This document shows positions 52,574 to 62,241 of a stretch of 64,000 nt of DNA, in pieces. This stretch comes from Pseudomonas sp. KUIN-1 (GTDB lineage: Bacteria > Pseudomonadota > Gammaproteobacteria > Pseudomonadales > Pseudomonadaceae). The DNA is taken from the NCBI RefSeq assembly GCF_009176725.1, contig NZ_AP020337.1, positions 5,630,001 through 5,694,000 on the forward strand. Reading direction: 5' to 3'. How positions within the stretch are numbered: position 1 is the stretch's first letter; the number at the start of each line of letters is the position of its first letter. Both the position numbers and the translations under genes were made by a program. The notes beneath the pieces were generated by a model. The model saw only the letters and a program-made list of their open reading frames with translations. It was not told the DNA's origin and searched no databases.

Positions 52574-53011
52574 CTACTTCACATTGATGGTGATCTTCTT
52601 CGATTCGACCGAAGGGTTGAGCGGCATGTGGCCTTTGTCGCCCATCAGCAATTGCAGGGTGTGCTGGCCCGGCGGCAGGTTGATTTCGGTTTCGGTCTGG
52701 CCTTTGCCGAAGTGGCGGATGTTGTCGCTGACCGGCAGCGGTGCATTCATCGCCGGCTGGTCCTTCACGTCGATCAGCAGGTGATGGTGACCGGTCTCGG
52801 GAACATCGACACCCGCAGGCGCGACGCCCATACCCTTGAGGCCGAATTGCACCTTGAACGGTGAGGTGACCGTTTCACCGTCCTTGGGCGAGATGATGTA
52901 CACCTCGGCGCCTTCAGGGGCTGCGGTGCGTGGTATGTCGGCGGCGCTGGCCAGCATGGATGCGCTGAGCAACAGGCCGGCGACCATCGTTCCAGAAAAT
53001 AAGGATTTCAT
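52574..53011 (-). CDS. DUF4399 secreted protein
   Basis: 145 aa from ATG at 53011. Signal peptide (FSGTMVAGLLLSASMLASAA, cleavage after ASA) followed by a beta-rich domain with VYIISPKDGETVTSPFKVQF, the His cluster TGHHHLLID and PPGQHTLQLLMGDKGHMPL. Matches the DUF4399 family, periplasmic and His-rich, possibly metal-binding. Function not established. Confidence 0.85.
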   Translation of the reverse strand: MKSLFSGTMVAGLLLSASMLASAADIPRTAAPEGAEVYIISPKDGETVTSPFKVQFGLKGMGVAPAGVDVPETGHHHLLIDVKDQPAMNAPLPVSDNIRHFGKGQTETEINLPPGQHTLQLLMGDKGHMPLNPSVESKKITINVK

Positions 53012-53149
53012 GATTGCTCCGGCTGCAGTTGGCGTAAGTCGACCCTCACACGACGAATCCGTCGGTTCAGGAGTGCTCACGATAGACCGCAGCCAGGCTC
53101 AATGGCTCATTGCGTTGATGAAACTGTTTTCATGAACGCAGCCTGCAGG

Positions 53150-53785
53150 TCACTGGAACAGCTCGTTGCCCCGGCGTCTGAACCACCCCGTCAGTGACAG
53201 GCGATCACGACTGGCGGGCATGACTTCGTGGGGAATTTCGCCGGACAGAAAGACCACCAGGCAGCCGCCCGCAGGCTGAACGTCGTAAGCCACCTCGTCC
53301 TTGAGGTACATGCGCAACTGACCGCCGTGCTCGGGTAGCCATGCGCTGTTGAGGTAGAGCACCGCCGACACCATGCGCCTGTCGTCATCGCGGAATCGAT
53401 CCACATGCCTGAGGTAGCGGGCACCCGGCGGATACAGCGCGAAATGGCTTTCGTAATCTTCCAGCCCGAGGAAAAGGCCGCGATTGAGCGCCTGACGCAA
53501 ACTGTCCATCAGCTCAAGATAGCGGTCGCAGCACTGCACCTGCCCCGGCTCGAGCCACTGAATGCGGTCACCACGAATCCCCTCGCGTATTTCCAGCGCG
53601 GTTCCCTTGCCAATCGCGGCAGGCTCGAGCTCACCTTCCGCTGCACGTTTGCGGCACTCTTGCTCAAGTTCCAGAGTCAGAGCTTCGGGCAGGAAAATAT
53701 TCTGCTGCGACCAGCCGTTGGCGGCCAGATCGCCGACGATTCGTAACAGCAGTGGGTGGTCAGAGGGTATGCGCATGGCGTGCAT
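53150..53785 (-). CDS. 2-oxoglutarate/Fe(II) oxygenase (prolyl-hydroxylase-like)
   Basis: 211 aa from ATG at 53785 (ATGs at 53794 and 53776 also possible). Double-stranded beta-helix oxygenase with H-x-D in YLRHVDRFRDD, distal His in GEIPHEVMPASRDR and the 2-oxoglutarate Arg in DRLSLTGWFRRR. Resembles P4H-type oxygenases acting on proteins or on small substrates. Substrate not known. Monocistronic by spacing. Confidence 0.85.
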   Translation of the reverse strand: MHAMRIPSDHPLLLRIVGDLAANGWSQQNIFLPEALTLELEQECRKRAAEGELEPAAIGKGTALEIREGIRGDRIQWLEPGQVQCCDRYLELMDSLRQALNRGLFLGLEDYESHFALYPPGARYLRHVDRFRDDDRRMVSAVLYLNSAWLPEHGGQLRMYLKDEVAYDVQPAGGCLVVFLSGEIPHEVMPASRDRLSLTGWFRRRGNELFQ

Positions 53786-53926
53786 AGTATCCATAAGCCC
53801 TGAAATCGGACAGAGGCTTATACAGGCGGTATCACGCGCGCGAGATTTCATTCATCGAAGGCACTCATAACTCGACAAATCCACGCCAACACCGGGAGAA
53901 TAGCGGCCTGCCGACAGGAGTCCCCA

Positions 53927-54685
53927 ATGCGTCGTTTGTTTGTTTTGCTGTTGATGTTCTGCACCTCACCTGCCTGGGCAGACAGCTACGATCAGTTGTA
54001 CAAGTCTGCAGGCTGGCCGGAACAGCGCGCGCATTTCAACGATGCCCTCAAAGCTGCCCAACAGCGTTACAGCAACAACCTGCCGCCTGCGGTTTATCAA
54101 GCGCTGGTCAATAACAGCAATCAGCGTTTCGCCCCCCAGGCCATGGACCAGCGCGCGTCGAAGCGCCTGCGTGAAAGCCTCAAGGACCCTGCCCCGTCGC
54201 TGCAGTTTTTCCAGTCGCCGCTGGGCCGCAAGATCGTCAATGCCGAGCTGACCGCCACTCGCGCCGATCAACTGGCCAAACATGCCCAAGGGCTGCCGCA
54301 TATCGAAGCGGACGCAACGCGTCAGTTGTTGATCGGCCATCTGGCCCAGGCGCTGCCGGCCAGAGAGGCCGGCGCGGAAGTCAGCCTTGCCATCGCCGGT
54401 GTTGCCGCAGACAGCCTGAGCCAGATGATTCCCGGCCTGTTCGGCGGAGGCCAGGCGCAGGGCATGCTCGAAGGCCAGCGCGAGCGACTGATGGCGCAGA
54501 TGAGTGCCGATCTGAACAACACGCTGCTGTACGTCTATCGCGACCTGTCCGACCCTGAGCTCGAAGAATTCTCGACCTTCGCCGAATCGCCGGAAGGCAA
54601 AGCCTATTACCAGGCCGCTCTGGCCGCGATTCGTGCCGGGCTGGCGGTCGGGCAGAGTGCGTCGAGCCTCAATCCCGGACAGTAG
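53927..54685 (+). CDS. DUF2059 secreted/periplasmic protein
   Basis: 252 aa with a signal peptide (FVLLLMFCTSPAWA, cleavage at about residue 18). The helical C-terminal domain with YVYRDLSDPELEEFSTFAES and PEGKAYYQA is the DUF2059 pattern. Role unknown. A small membrane-protein gene follows 51 bp later on the same strand. Confidence 0.8.
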   Translation: MRRLFVLLLMFCTSPAWADSYDQLYKSAGWPEQRAHFNDALKAAQQRYSNNLPPAVYQALVNNSNQRFAPQAMDQRASKRLRESLKDPAPSLQFFQSPLGRKIVNAELTATRADQLAKHAQGLPHIEADATRQLLIGHLAQALPAREAGAEVSLAIAGVAADSLSQMIPGLFGGGQAQGMLEGQRERLMAQMSADLNNTLLYVYRDLSDPELEEFSTFAESPEGKAYYQAALAAIRAGLAVGQSASSLNPGQ

Positions 54686-54736
54686 AAACCGTTCAGGCCT
54701 TCAAGCGCCTGAGGTCAAAGGAATGGACACCATCGT

Positions 54737-54928
54737 ATGAAAGACTCATTGGCTTTGCTCGCCACCGGTATCGTAATGGCCTTTTTCGCCTGGCTGTTCT
54801 GGAGCTCTCTGGGACAGGACGCCTTTGCCGTGTTTGGGGCGTTGATGCTCGTTGTAACGGCCGTTGACAACTCCCGCCTGCGCCGACAGGTAAAGGCGCT
54901 GCAGGCCGGCAAAACTGAAAAACTCTAA
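54737..54928 (+). CDS. Small two-TM membrane protein
   Basis: 63 aa. Two hydrophobic stretches (SLALLATGIVMAFFAWLFW, AVFGALMLVVTAV) and a basic C-terminal tail (RLRRQVKALQAGKTEK). The ATG at 54737 follows a moderate purine-rich region. Its stop overlaps the stop of the convergent hydrolase gene by four bases. Unknown function. Confidence 0.65.
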   Translation: MKDSLALLATGIVMAFFAWLFWSSLGQDAFAVFGALMLVVTAVDNSRLRRQVKALQAGKTEKL

Positions 54929-55866
54929 CGCAAGCGCCCTTTCAGAAAATCAAAGTACCGAGCCCGCAGCTCGGGCGTTTCGTTGGCCAGATGATGCCGG
55001 GCGTGCCCGAGCATCAGAATCTGCGGCTGGCTGAACTTGTCTTTCAGGATCGCCAGATTGTGCGACCAGTCGACCGTCATGTCCGCCTCGCCCTGGATGA
55101 TCAGCGGGCTGCGCAGGCTGCGCGGCGCACTTTCAACACGCACGATCCATTGCCCCAGCGCGCCGACCCAGGCCGTGGGCAGTCGCAGCGGCTGTAACGG
55201 ATCGGCCATCAGAAACGGCAGGAACGCGGGCGCATTGGAGTTTTCGGTGAAACGGCGGGCAATGCCGTTCACGAACGGTCTGAGCAGGTGATAACTCAGA
55301 CGCGACCAGCCCCAGGCGCGCGGCCTGACCAGCGGCGCCAGCAGGATCACCTCGCCCTGCGCGGGCGAGTCTGCGCCCTGATGAAGCAGGTGATCCGTCA
55401 CGATGGCACCGCCCATGCTTTGTCCGCACAGGTGCCAGGGATGTGGTAGCCCGAGGCCTTCGGCTTCGAGCAGCAGGCGTTGCAACACCAGCTGGTACTC
55501 GGCGAAGTCATTGATGCAGGCACGACTGCCGCTCGACAGACCATGCCCCGGCAGGTCGCAGGCGATCACCGCAAAGCGCTGCTCCAGAGCCCATTCGATC
55601 ACATGCCGGTACAGTCCCATGTGGTCATAGAAGCCGTGAAACAGAAACAGCGTAGCGACCGGGCTGTCAGGCAGCCATACCTGCCCGACCACCTCGTAGC
55701 CCGCCACATCGAGGCGCCCCAGCCAGCTGCGTATGACGTTCTCGCCACACAGTCCGGCAAGACCGTAGAAGCGCTGATAGGCCAGTCCCTCCATGGAAAG
55801 CGGGTCAATAACGCTCAGCGGCAGCAGGCTGGCACGCAGGTTATCGGGGTCGAACGTGACGGACAT
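54925..55866 (-). CDS. Alpha/beta hydrolase, lysophospholipase-like
   Basis: 313 aa from ATG at 55866. Serine hydrolase with LFLFHGFYDHMGLYRH (oxyanion region), nucleophile elbow CGQSMGG (Ser), acid QGEADMTVDW and His HARHHLANE near the C-terminus. Layout fits serine aminopeptidase S33/lysophospholipase L2 relatives. Substrate unknown. The longer upstream frame (to 55998) has no conserved content. Confidence 0.82.
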   Translation of the reverse strand: MSVTFDPDNLRASLLPLSVIDPLSMEGLAYQRFYGLAGLCGENVIRSWLGRLDVAGYEVVGQVWLPDSPVATLFLFHGFYDHMGLYRHVIEWALEQRFAVIACDLPGHGLSSGSRACINDFAEYQLVLQRLLLEAEGLGLPHPWHLCGQSMGGAIVTDHLLHQGADSPAQGEVILLAPLVRPRAWGWSRLSYHLLRPFVNGIARRFTENSNAPAFLPFLMADPLQPLRLPTAWVGALGQWIVRVESAPRSLRSPLIIQGEADMTVDWSHNLAILKDKFSQPQILMLGHARHHLANETPELRARYFDFLKGRLR

Positions 55867-56136
55867 GTGGTTTCCAGATTTCAACAAATGGCTCGTAAAG
55901 TTGTGTAACGATATTCTTCTGTCTGCTCCGGCATGGCAAGCTAAGCGGCTGTAATCGCAGATATCTGTCATCGAACGTGCATATTGTTGTCTGCACACTG
56001 GGCGATGCTCGCGAATTCACTCGCCCGAATTCGCTCTGAAGCCGTTTCAAGCAGACTCGTGTGTCGGGTTTCATCGAGTCAACTGCGTCACAACGATAGT
56101 CTCCATTCCTGCCTACGCCATTTACAGAGAAACCGG

Positions 56137-58524
56137 ATGAAACGCAGCCTCTTCATTCTAGCCATCATCATCGCCCTGCTTGCGGGTGGCGCGGGCTGGT
56201 ACGTAAATAGCAAACTGCCGGTACGTGATGGCGAGATCGCCATGAGCCGTCTTCAGGCCCCCGTCACCCTGCGCTACGACGAGCGTGGCGTGCCGCACAT
56301 CCGCGCCGAGAACGAAGCCGACCTTTACCGTGCGCTGGGCTATGCCCATGCTCAGGACCGACTGTTCCAGATGGAAATGCTGCGTCGCCTGGCACGTGGC
56401 GAGCTGGCAGAGGTACTGGGGCCGAATCTGCTCGAGACCGACAAGCTGTTTCGCAGCCTGCGCATTCGTGAGCACGCGGATGCGTATGTCGCACGTCAGG
56501 ACAAGAACACCCCGACCTGGAAAGCGCTGGAAGCCTACATCGACGGCATCAACCAGTATCAGGACACCCACGCAAGGCCGATGGAGTTCGACGCGCTGGG
56601 CATTCCCAGACGGCGGTTCACCCCAGAGGACACGGTCAGCATCGCCGGCTATCTGGCTTACAGCTTTGCCGCGGCGTTCAGAACCGAGCCACTGCTGACC
56701 TACGTCCGTGATCAGCTGGGTCCGGAGTACTTGAAAGTCTTCGACCTGGACTGGCACCCGGACGGCATGCTCGACTCGAAACCGGCACTGGCCGACGCCG
56801 ACTGGAAGGGCCTGAATCAGCTCGCGCAGTTGAGTCACAAGGCGCTTGAAGACGCTGGCCTGCCGCAGTTCGAAGGCAGCAACGCCTGGGTGATTTCCGG
56901 CAGCCGCACGCAAAGCGACAAGCCGATCCTCGCCGGTGACCCGCACATCCGCTTCTCGGTGCCTTCGGTATGGTACGAAGCGCAGTTGTCGGCGCCGGGC
57001 TTTGAGCTGTACGGGCACTTTCCGGCGCTCAACCCGTTCGCGTTGCTGGGCCACAACATGGACTTCGGCTGGAGCCTGACCATGTTCCAGAATGACGACG
57101 TGGACCTGATTGCCGAGAAGACCAACCCGGATAACCCGAATCAGGTCTGGTACCACGGTCAGTGGGTGGACATGAAACGCACCGAGCAGCAAATCGCCGT
57201 GAAAGGCCAGGCGCCGGTCACACTGACGCTGCTCGAATCGCCGCACGGCCCTATTGTCAACAACGTGATGGGCAAGAACGCCGGCCAGGCGCCAATTGCG
57301 ATGTGGTGGTCTTTTCTGGTGTCTGCCAACCCGGTGCTGGACGGTTTTTACGAGGCCAACCGCGCCGATACGCTGGACAAGATGCGTAGCGCGGCCGAGA
57401 AGATTCAGTCGCCGGGCCTCAACATCGTCTGGGCCAACGCCAAAGGCGATATCGGCTGGTGGGCTGCGGCGCAATTGCCGATCCGCCCGCAAGGCGTCAA
57501 CCCCACCTTCATTCTGGACGGCAGCACGGCGCAGGCCGATAAGCTCGGTTTTTACCCGTTCAGCGCCAACCCGCACGAAGAAAACCCGGCGCGTGGTTAC
57601 ATCGTCTCAGCCAATTTCCAGCCGCTGTCGCCGACTGGTATGCAGATTCCCGGCTACTACAACCCGGCCGAACGTGGCCAGGAGCTTAACCGGCAACTGA
57701 GTGACGCCAGCGTCAAGTGGGACCTTGCCGCCAGCAAGGCGCTGCAACTGGACACGCAGACCGACTATGCACCGAGCATTCTCAGGCCATTGATTCCGGT
57801 ACTGCGCAGTGTTGTCAGCGACCCGGACGAACTGGCACTCGTGGAACGACTGGCCAGCTGGAAAGGCGATTACCCTGTCGATTCGGTGGGCGCCACGCTG
57901 TTCAATCAGTTCCTGTTCGACCTGACCGAAGAGACCTTTCACGACGAACTGGGCGACGCGATGTTTGAAACCCTGCTGTCGAGCCGCGTAATGGACGCTG
58001 CCCTGCCGCGCCTGGCCACCGATGCCGATTCGCCGTGGTGGAACAATCGCAATTCACCCCACGAAGAAAGCCGCGCCAACACCGTCAAGGTGGCCTGGCG
58101 CGCCAGTGTTTCGCATTTGAGGTCGCTGTACGGCACCAACCCGGACGAATGGGTGTGGGGCAAGGCGCATACCCTGACCCAAGGCCACCCATTGGGTTCG
58201 CAGAAGCCGCTGGACATGATTTTCAACGTCGGCCCGTACGCAGCGCCGGGCACGCATGAAGTGCCGAACAACCTGTCGTCGAGCATCCGCCCTGCCCCGT
58301 GGCCAGTCGGCTACGGCCCCTCGACCCGCCGCCTGATCGACTTCGCCGACCCGGCGCACAGCCTGGGGATAAACCCGGTAGGACAAAGCGGCGTGCCGTT
58401 CGACAAGCACTATTCGGATCAGGCCAAGGCCTTCGTGAACGGCGAGTACCTGCCACAGCGCTTCAGCGAGAAGGATGTGGCGGAGCATACGGAAGGGGTT
58501 TTACGGTTGGTGCCAGGAGCGTAG
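56137..58524 (+). CDS. Penicillin-acylase family Ntn hydrolase, HacB-like
   Basis: 795 aa from ATG at 56137. An N-terminal signal/anchor (SLFILAIIIALLAGGAGW), alpha chain, and the beta-chain start at Ser in GSNAWVISGSRT, the autocatalytic Ntn-serine; the DPHIRFSVPSVWYE motif follows. It is next to the spu operon like P. aeruginosa PA0305 (HacB), a quorum-signal acyl-homoserine-lactone acylase, so this enzyme probably hydrolyses long-chain AHLs, though substrate cannot be proven here. The last codons lie in a repeat that recurs downstream. Confidence 0.88.
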   Translation: MKRSLFILAIIIALLAGGAGWYVNSKLPVRDGEIAMSRLQAPVTLRYDERGVPHIRAENEADLYRALGYAHAQDRLFQMEMLRRLARGELAEVLGPNLLETDKLFRSLRIREHADAYVARQDKNTPTWKALEAYIDGINQYQDTHARPMEFDALGIPRRRFTPEDTVSIAGYLAYSFAAAFRTEPLLTYVRDQLGPEYLKVFDLDWHPDGMLDSKPALADADWKGLNQLAQLSHKALEDAGLPQFEGSNAWVISGSRTQSDKPILAGDPHIRFSVPSVWYEAQLSAPGFELYGHFPALNPFALLGHNMDFGWSLTMFQNDDVDLIAEKTNPDNPNQVWYHGQWVDMKRTEQQIAVKGQAPVTLTLLESPHGPIVNNVMGKNAGQAPIAMWWSFLVSANPVLDGFYEANRADTLDKMRSAAEKIQSPGLNIVWANAKGDIGWWAAAQLPIRPQGVNPTFILDGSTAQADKLGFYPFSANPHEENPARGYIVSANFQPLSPTGMQIPGYYNPAERGQELNRQLSDASVKWDLAASKALQLDTQTDYAPSILRPLIPVLRSVVSDPDELALVERLASWKGDYPVDSVGATLFNQFLFDLTEETFHDELGDAMFETLLSSRVMDAALPRLATDADSPWWNNRNSPHEESRANTVKVAWRASVSHLRSLYGTNPDEWVWGKAHTLTQGHPLGSQKPLDMIFNVGPYAAPGTHEVPNNLSSSIRPAPWPVGYGPSTRRLIDFADPAHSLGINPVGQSGVPFDKHYSDQAKAFVNGEYLPQRFSEKDVAEHTEGVLRLVPGA

Positions 58525-59248
58525 CGACACTCTCTGCGCCGGCCCGGAAATGGCGCTTCTGCCCGGAGGCCAGAATCAAGAGCGGACCTGCGACCAACGT
58601 CTTCGCGAGCAAGCTCGCTCCCACGCCCTGCGGGCAGAATCTGTGTATCGCCCCGATCAGGCTGCTTCCAGGCGTTTTGCGGCTGGTGCAGGGGGCGTAG
58701 CGACACTCTCTGTACCGAGCCCGGAAACGGGGCTTCTGCCCGGAGGGCGTGGGAGCGAACTTGCTCGCGAACTGTCGGGAACCGACAGTGAAACCGTCAC
58801 GTGCGGTACATCAGGCACAACCGAGGTCGCTGGTTTGGCTGCCGGTCCCCGGCAGTTCGCGAACAAGTTCGCTCCTACGCCCTGCGGGCAGAATCTGTGT
58901 ATCGCCCCGATCAGGCTGCTTCCAGGCGTTTTGCGGCTGGTGCAGGGGGCGTAGCGACACTCTCTGTACCGGGCCCGGAAATGGGGCTTCTGCCCGGAGG
59001 GCGTGCGAGCGAGCTTGCTCGCGAACTGTCGGGAACCGACAGTGAGACCGTCACGTACGGTACATCAGGCACAACCGAGGTCGCTAGCTTTGCTGCCGGT
59101 CCCCGGCAGTTCGCGAACAAGTTCGCTCCTACGCCCTGCGGGCAGAATCAAGAGCGGACTTGCGACCAACATCTTCGCGAACAAGTTGGCTCCCACGCCC
59201 GGAGGGCAGAATCAGGAGCGGACTTGTGTATCGCGCGCAATCAGGTCT
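58500..59248. repeat. Tandem repeats (period near 254 bp) with REP cores
   Basis: The block gcgtagcgacactctctg recurs at about 58520, 58697 and 58949, and gctgcttccaggcgttttgc at 58661 and 58915 (254 bp apart). Units contain REP palindromes (gcgaacaagttcgctcc) and caccgtcacgtgcggtaca-like inserts. The first block overlaps the stop codon of the acylase gene. No gene is seen in this stretch. Confidence 0.85.
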
Positions 59249-60130
59249 TCACGCCGCCGGAGCACGCCTTGGATCAGGCTGTTTCCAGGCGTCTGCCGCG
59301 CTTTCCTCGATGGTTTGCTGGATCGCACGCTTGCGGTTGTTTTCCGCGCGGCGGGTGAAGAACCAGACCAGGAAGGTCGCCAGTGAAACGGCCAGCAGGA
59401 TCAGGCTCGCCACGGCGTTGATTTCAGGCTTCACACCCAGACGCACGGCTGAGAACACTTCCATTGGCAAGGTGGTCGAGCCGGGCCCGGAAACGAAGCT
59501 GGCGAGCACCAGGTCGTCCAGCGACAGCGCGAAGGACATCATGCCCCCGGCTGCCAGCGACGGTGCGATCATCGGGATAGTGATCAGCAAGAACACCTTC
59601 CACGGACGGGCGCCCAGGTCCATTGCGGCTTCTTCGATCGACAGGTCCAGCTCACGCAGGCGCGCCGACACCACCACCGCCACGTAGGCCGCACAGAACG
59701 TAGTGTGCGCGATCCAGATGGTCATGATGCCGCGTTCCTGCGGCCAGCCGATCAATTGCGCCATGGCCACGAACAGCAGCAACAGCGACAGACCGGTGAT
59801 CACTTCCGGCATTACCAAGGGAGCTGTGACCAGCCCGCCAAAGAACGTACGGCCCTTGAAGCGGCTGATGCGGGTCAGCACAAACGCCGCCATGGTCCCC
59901 AGCGCCACCGCAGCAACGGCGGTGTAGCAGGCGATTTCCAGCGAGCGCATCACTGAGCCCATCAGTTGCGAGTTGTCCAGCAGGCCGACGTACCACTTCA
60001 CCGACCAGCCGCCCCAGACCGTCACCAGTTGCGAGGCGTTGAACGAGTAGATGACCAGAATCACCATCGGTGCATAGATGAACAGCAAACCCAGCACCAG
60101 CATCAGGTTCGAGAATCGAAAGCGGTTCAT
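59249..60130 (-). CDS. spuH: Spermidine/putrescine ABC transporter permease (PotI/SpuH)
   Basis: 293 aa, six membrane segments and the EAA loop EEAAMDLGARPWKVFLLITIP. Inner-membrane permease of the polyamine importer. Its ATG at 60130 overlaps the end of spuG by four bases, so it is the last gene of the operon. The C-terminus (AIQQTIEESAADAWKQPD) is slightly long, its last codons bordering the repeat block. Confidence 0.95.
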   Translation of the reverse strand: MNRFRFSNLMLVLGLLFIYAPMVILVIYSFNASQLVTVWGGWSVKWYVGLLDNSQLMGSVMRSLEIACYTAVAAVALGTMAAFVLTRISRFKGRTFFGGLVTAPLVMPEVITGLSLLLLFVAMAQLIGWPQERGIMTIWIAHTTFCAAYVAVVVSARLRELDLSIEEAAMDLGARPWKVFLLITIPMIAPSLAAGGMMSFALSLDDLVLASFVSGPGSTTLPMEVFSAVRLGVKPEINAVASLILLAVSLATFLVWFFTRRAENNRKRAIQQTIEESAADAWKQPDPRRAPAA

Positions 60131-61047
60131 GCCTTGCCCTCCAGTTCTTTGGCCTGACTGCGGTTGAACAGGATGATGGGCACGATCAGCACCAGCAGCA
60201 TGATGACCGCCAGCGCCGAAGCCACCGGCCAGTCACGGTTGTTGAAGAATTCCTGCCACAGCACGCGGCCGATCATCAGGGTTTCCGGGCCGCCGAGCAG
60301 CTCGGGAATCACGAACTCGCCGACCACCGGAATGAATACCAGCATGCAGCCGGCGATCACGCCGTTCTTGGACAGCGGCACGGTGATTTTCCAGAAGCTG
60401 TTGAAGGTGCTCGAACCCAGGTCGGACGCGGCTTCCAGCAGGCTGGTGTCGTGCTTCACAAGGTTGGCGTACAGCGGCAGGATCATGAACGGCAGGTAGG
60501 AATAGACCACGCCGATGTACACCGCCAGGTTGGTGTTGAGGATCTGCAACGGCGCGTCGATCAGGCCCAGCCACATCAGGAATGCATTGAGCAGCCCGTT
60601 GTTGCTGAGGATGCCCATCCAGGCGTAGACGCGGATCAGGATCGCCGTCCAGGTCGGCATCATGATCAGCAGCAACAGCACGGTTTGCAGGTCCTTGCGC
60701 GCGCTGGCGATGGCGTAGGCCATCGGATAGCCAATCAGCAGACACAGCAAGGTGCTGATGAAGGCCATCTTCAGCGAGCCCAGATAGGCCGAAACGTACA
60801 GATCATCGCCACTGAGCAAGGTGTAGTTGGCGAAGTTGAGGACCATCTGCAGCTTTTCGTCGGCGTAGCTGAAGATTTCGGTGTACGGCGGGATCGCGAC
60901 GTCGGCCTCGGCGAAGCTGATCTTGAGCACGATCAGAAACGGCAGAGCAAAGAACAGGAACAGCCAGAGGAACGGCACGCCGATGACCATCTGCCGCCCG
61001 TTGGGCTTTATGCGCTCGAACGCGCGCTTGATCTTGCGGATTTTCAT
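60127..61047 (-). CDS. spuG: Spermidine/putrescine ABC transporter permease (PotH/SpuG)
   Basis: 306 aa from ATG at 61047, which overlaps the spuF stop by four bases. Six TM segments and the EAA loop EAASDLGSSTFNSFWKITVP. Pairs with SpuH as the second permease of the polyamine importer. Starts MKIRKIKRAFERIKPNGR, a long basic cytoplasmic lead typical of the family. Confidence 0.95.
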   Translation of the reverse strand: MKIRKIKRAFERIKPNGRQMVIGVPFLWLFLFFALPFLIVLKISFAEADVAIPPYTEIFSYADEKLQMVLNFANYTLLSGDDLYVSAYLGSLKMAFISTLLCLLIGYPMAYAIASARKDLQTVLLLLIMMPTWTAILIRVYAWMGILSNNGLLNAFLMWLGLIDAPLQILNTNLAVYIGVVYSYLPFMILPLYANLVKHDTSLLEAASDLGSSTFNSFWKITVPLSKNGVIAGCMLVFIPVVGEFVIPELLGGPETLMIGRVLWQEFFNNRDWPVASALAVIMLLVLIVPIILFNRSQAKELEGKA

Positions 61048-62186
61048 GAGCGCAGTACCACGCCGCTGTCGTCTTCCCACCAGACGTAGACTTCATCGCC
61101 CCAGGTAGGCCGCGCGCCCTGACGCTCGGCGTTGGCGACAAACGACTGCACCAGCTTGCCGCCTGGCAGCTCGACGTAGAACACCGAATGACCGCCCAGA
61201 TAGGCGATGTCGTGGACCTTGCCACGCGACCAGTTGTATTCGAAGCCTGGCTGCTCGGTGGTGATCAGCAGCTTCTCCGGACGCAGTGCGTAGGTAATGT
61301 GCTTGTCTTCCACCGACGTACTGACGCCGTGGCCGACATAGATATTGCGCTCCAGCTCGGGACTGCGGATCAGCGCATGGGCTTCCATGTCCTCGATCAC
61401 GTCACCTTCGAAGAGGTTGACGCTGCCGATGAATTCGCAGACCAGACGGCTGGTCGGGGTCTCGTAGATGTCGATCGGGCTGCCGATCTGCGCGATCCAG
61501 CCCAGGTGCATGATCGCGATGCGCTCGGCCATGGTCATGGCCTCTTCCTGATCGTGAGTCACCATCACGCAGGTCACGCCGACGCGCTCGATGATCTCCA
61601 CCAGCTCCAGTTGCATCTGCGAACGCAGTTTCTTGTCCAGCGCACCCATCGGCTCGTCGAGCAGCAACAGCTTGGGCTTTTTCGCCAGCGAACGAGCCAG
61701 GGCCACGCGCTGACGCTGACCGCCAGAGAGCTGATGCGGCTTGCGCTTGGCGTACTGGGTCATCTGCACCAGCTTGAGCATCTCCGCCACGCGGGCTTCG
61801 ATTTCCGGCTTGCCCAGCTTGTCCTGCTTGAGGCCGAAGGCGATGTTGTCCGCCACGGTCATGTGCGGGAACAGCGCGTAGGACTGGAACATCATGTTGA
61901 TCGGGCGTTCGTACGGCGGCATGTCGGTGATGTCGACGCCGTCGAGGTAGATGCGGCCTTCGGTCGGCCGTTCGAACCCGGCCAGCATGCGCAGCAGTGT
62001 CGATTTGCCGGAGCCAGAGCCGCCAAGCAGGGCGAAGATCTCGCCCTTGTTGATCTGCAGGGACACATCGTCCACCGCGATCGTCTCGTCGAACTTTTTC
62101 GTGACCCGATCAATCTTGACCAGCACCTCTTTGGGTTGCTGACCGCCTTCGAGGGCTTTCTTGTAGGCGCCGGAGGCAACTGCCAT
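61044..62186 (-). CDS. spuF: Polyamine ABC transporter ATPase (PotG/SpuF)
   Basis: 380 aa from ATG at 62186. Walker A GGSGSGKST, signature LSGGQRQRVALARSLA, Walker B LLLLDEPMGALD, H-loop MVTHDQEEAM, then a C-terminal TOBE domain (from about 300; HITYALRPEKLL). Drives import by SpuG/SpuH. Follows spuE by 55 bp. Confidence 0.96.
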   Translation of the reverse strand: MAVASGAYKKALEGGQQPKEVLVKIDRVTKKFDETIAVDDVSLQINKGEIFALLGGSGSGKSTLLRMLAGFERPTEGRIYLDGVDITDMPPYERPINMMFQSYALFPHMTVADNIAFGLKQDKLGKPEIEARVAEMLKLVQMTQYAKRKPHQLSGGQRQRVALARSLAKKPKLLLLDEPMGALDKKLRSQMQLELVEIIERVGVTCVMVTHDQEEAMTMAERIAIMHLGWIAQIGSPIDIYETPTSRLVCEFIGSVNLFEGDVIEDMEAHALIRSPELERNIYVGHGVSTSVEDKHITYALRPEKLLITTEQPGFEYNWSRGKVHDIAYLGGHSVFYVELPGGKLVQSFVANAERQGARPTWGDEVYVWWEDDSGVVLRS

Positions 62187-62241
62187 GGGTGAAACTCCCA
62201 ACAGATAGGCAACCCGGCCCATATGGCCGGGTGCTGGATTT

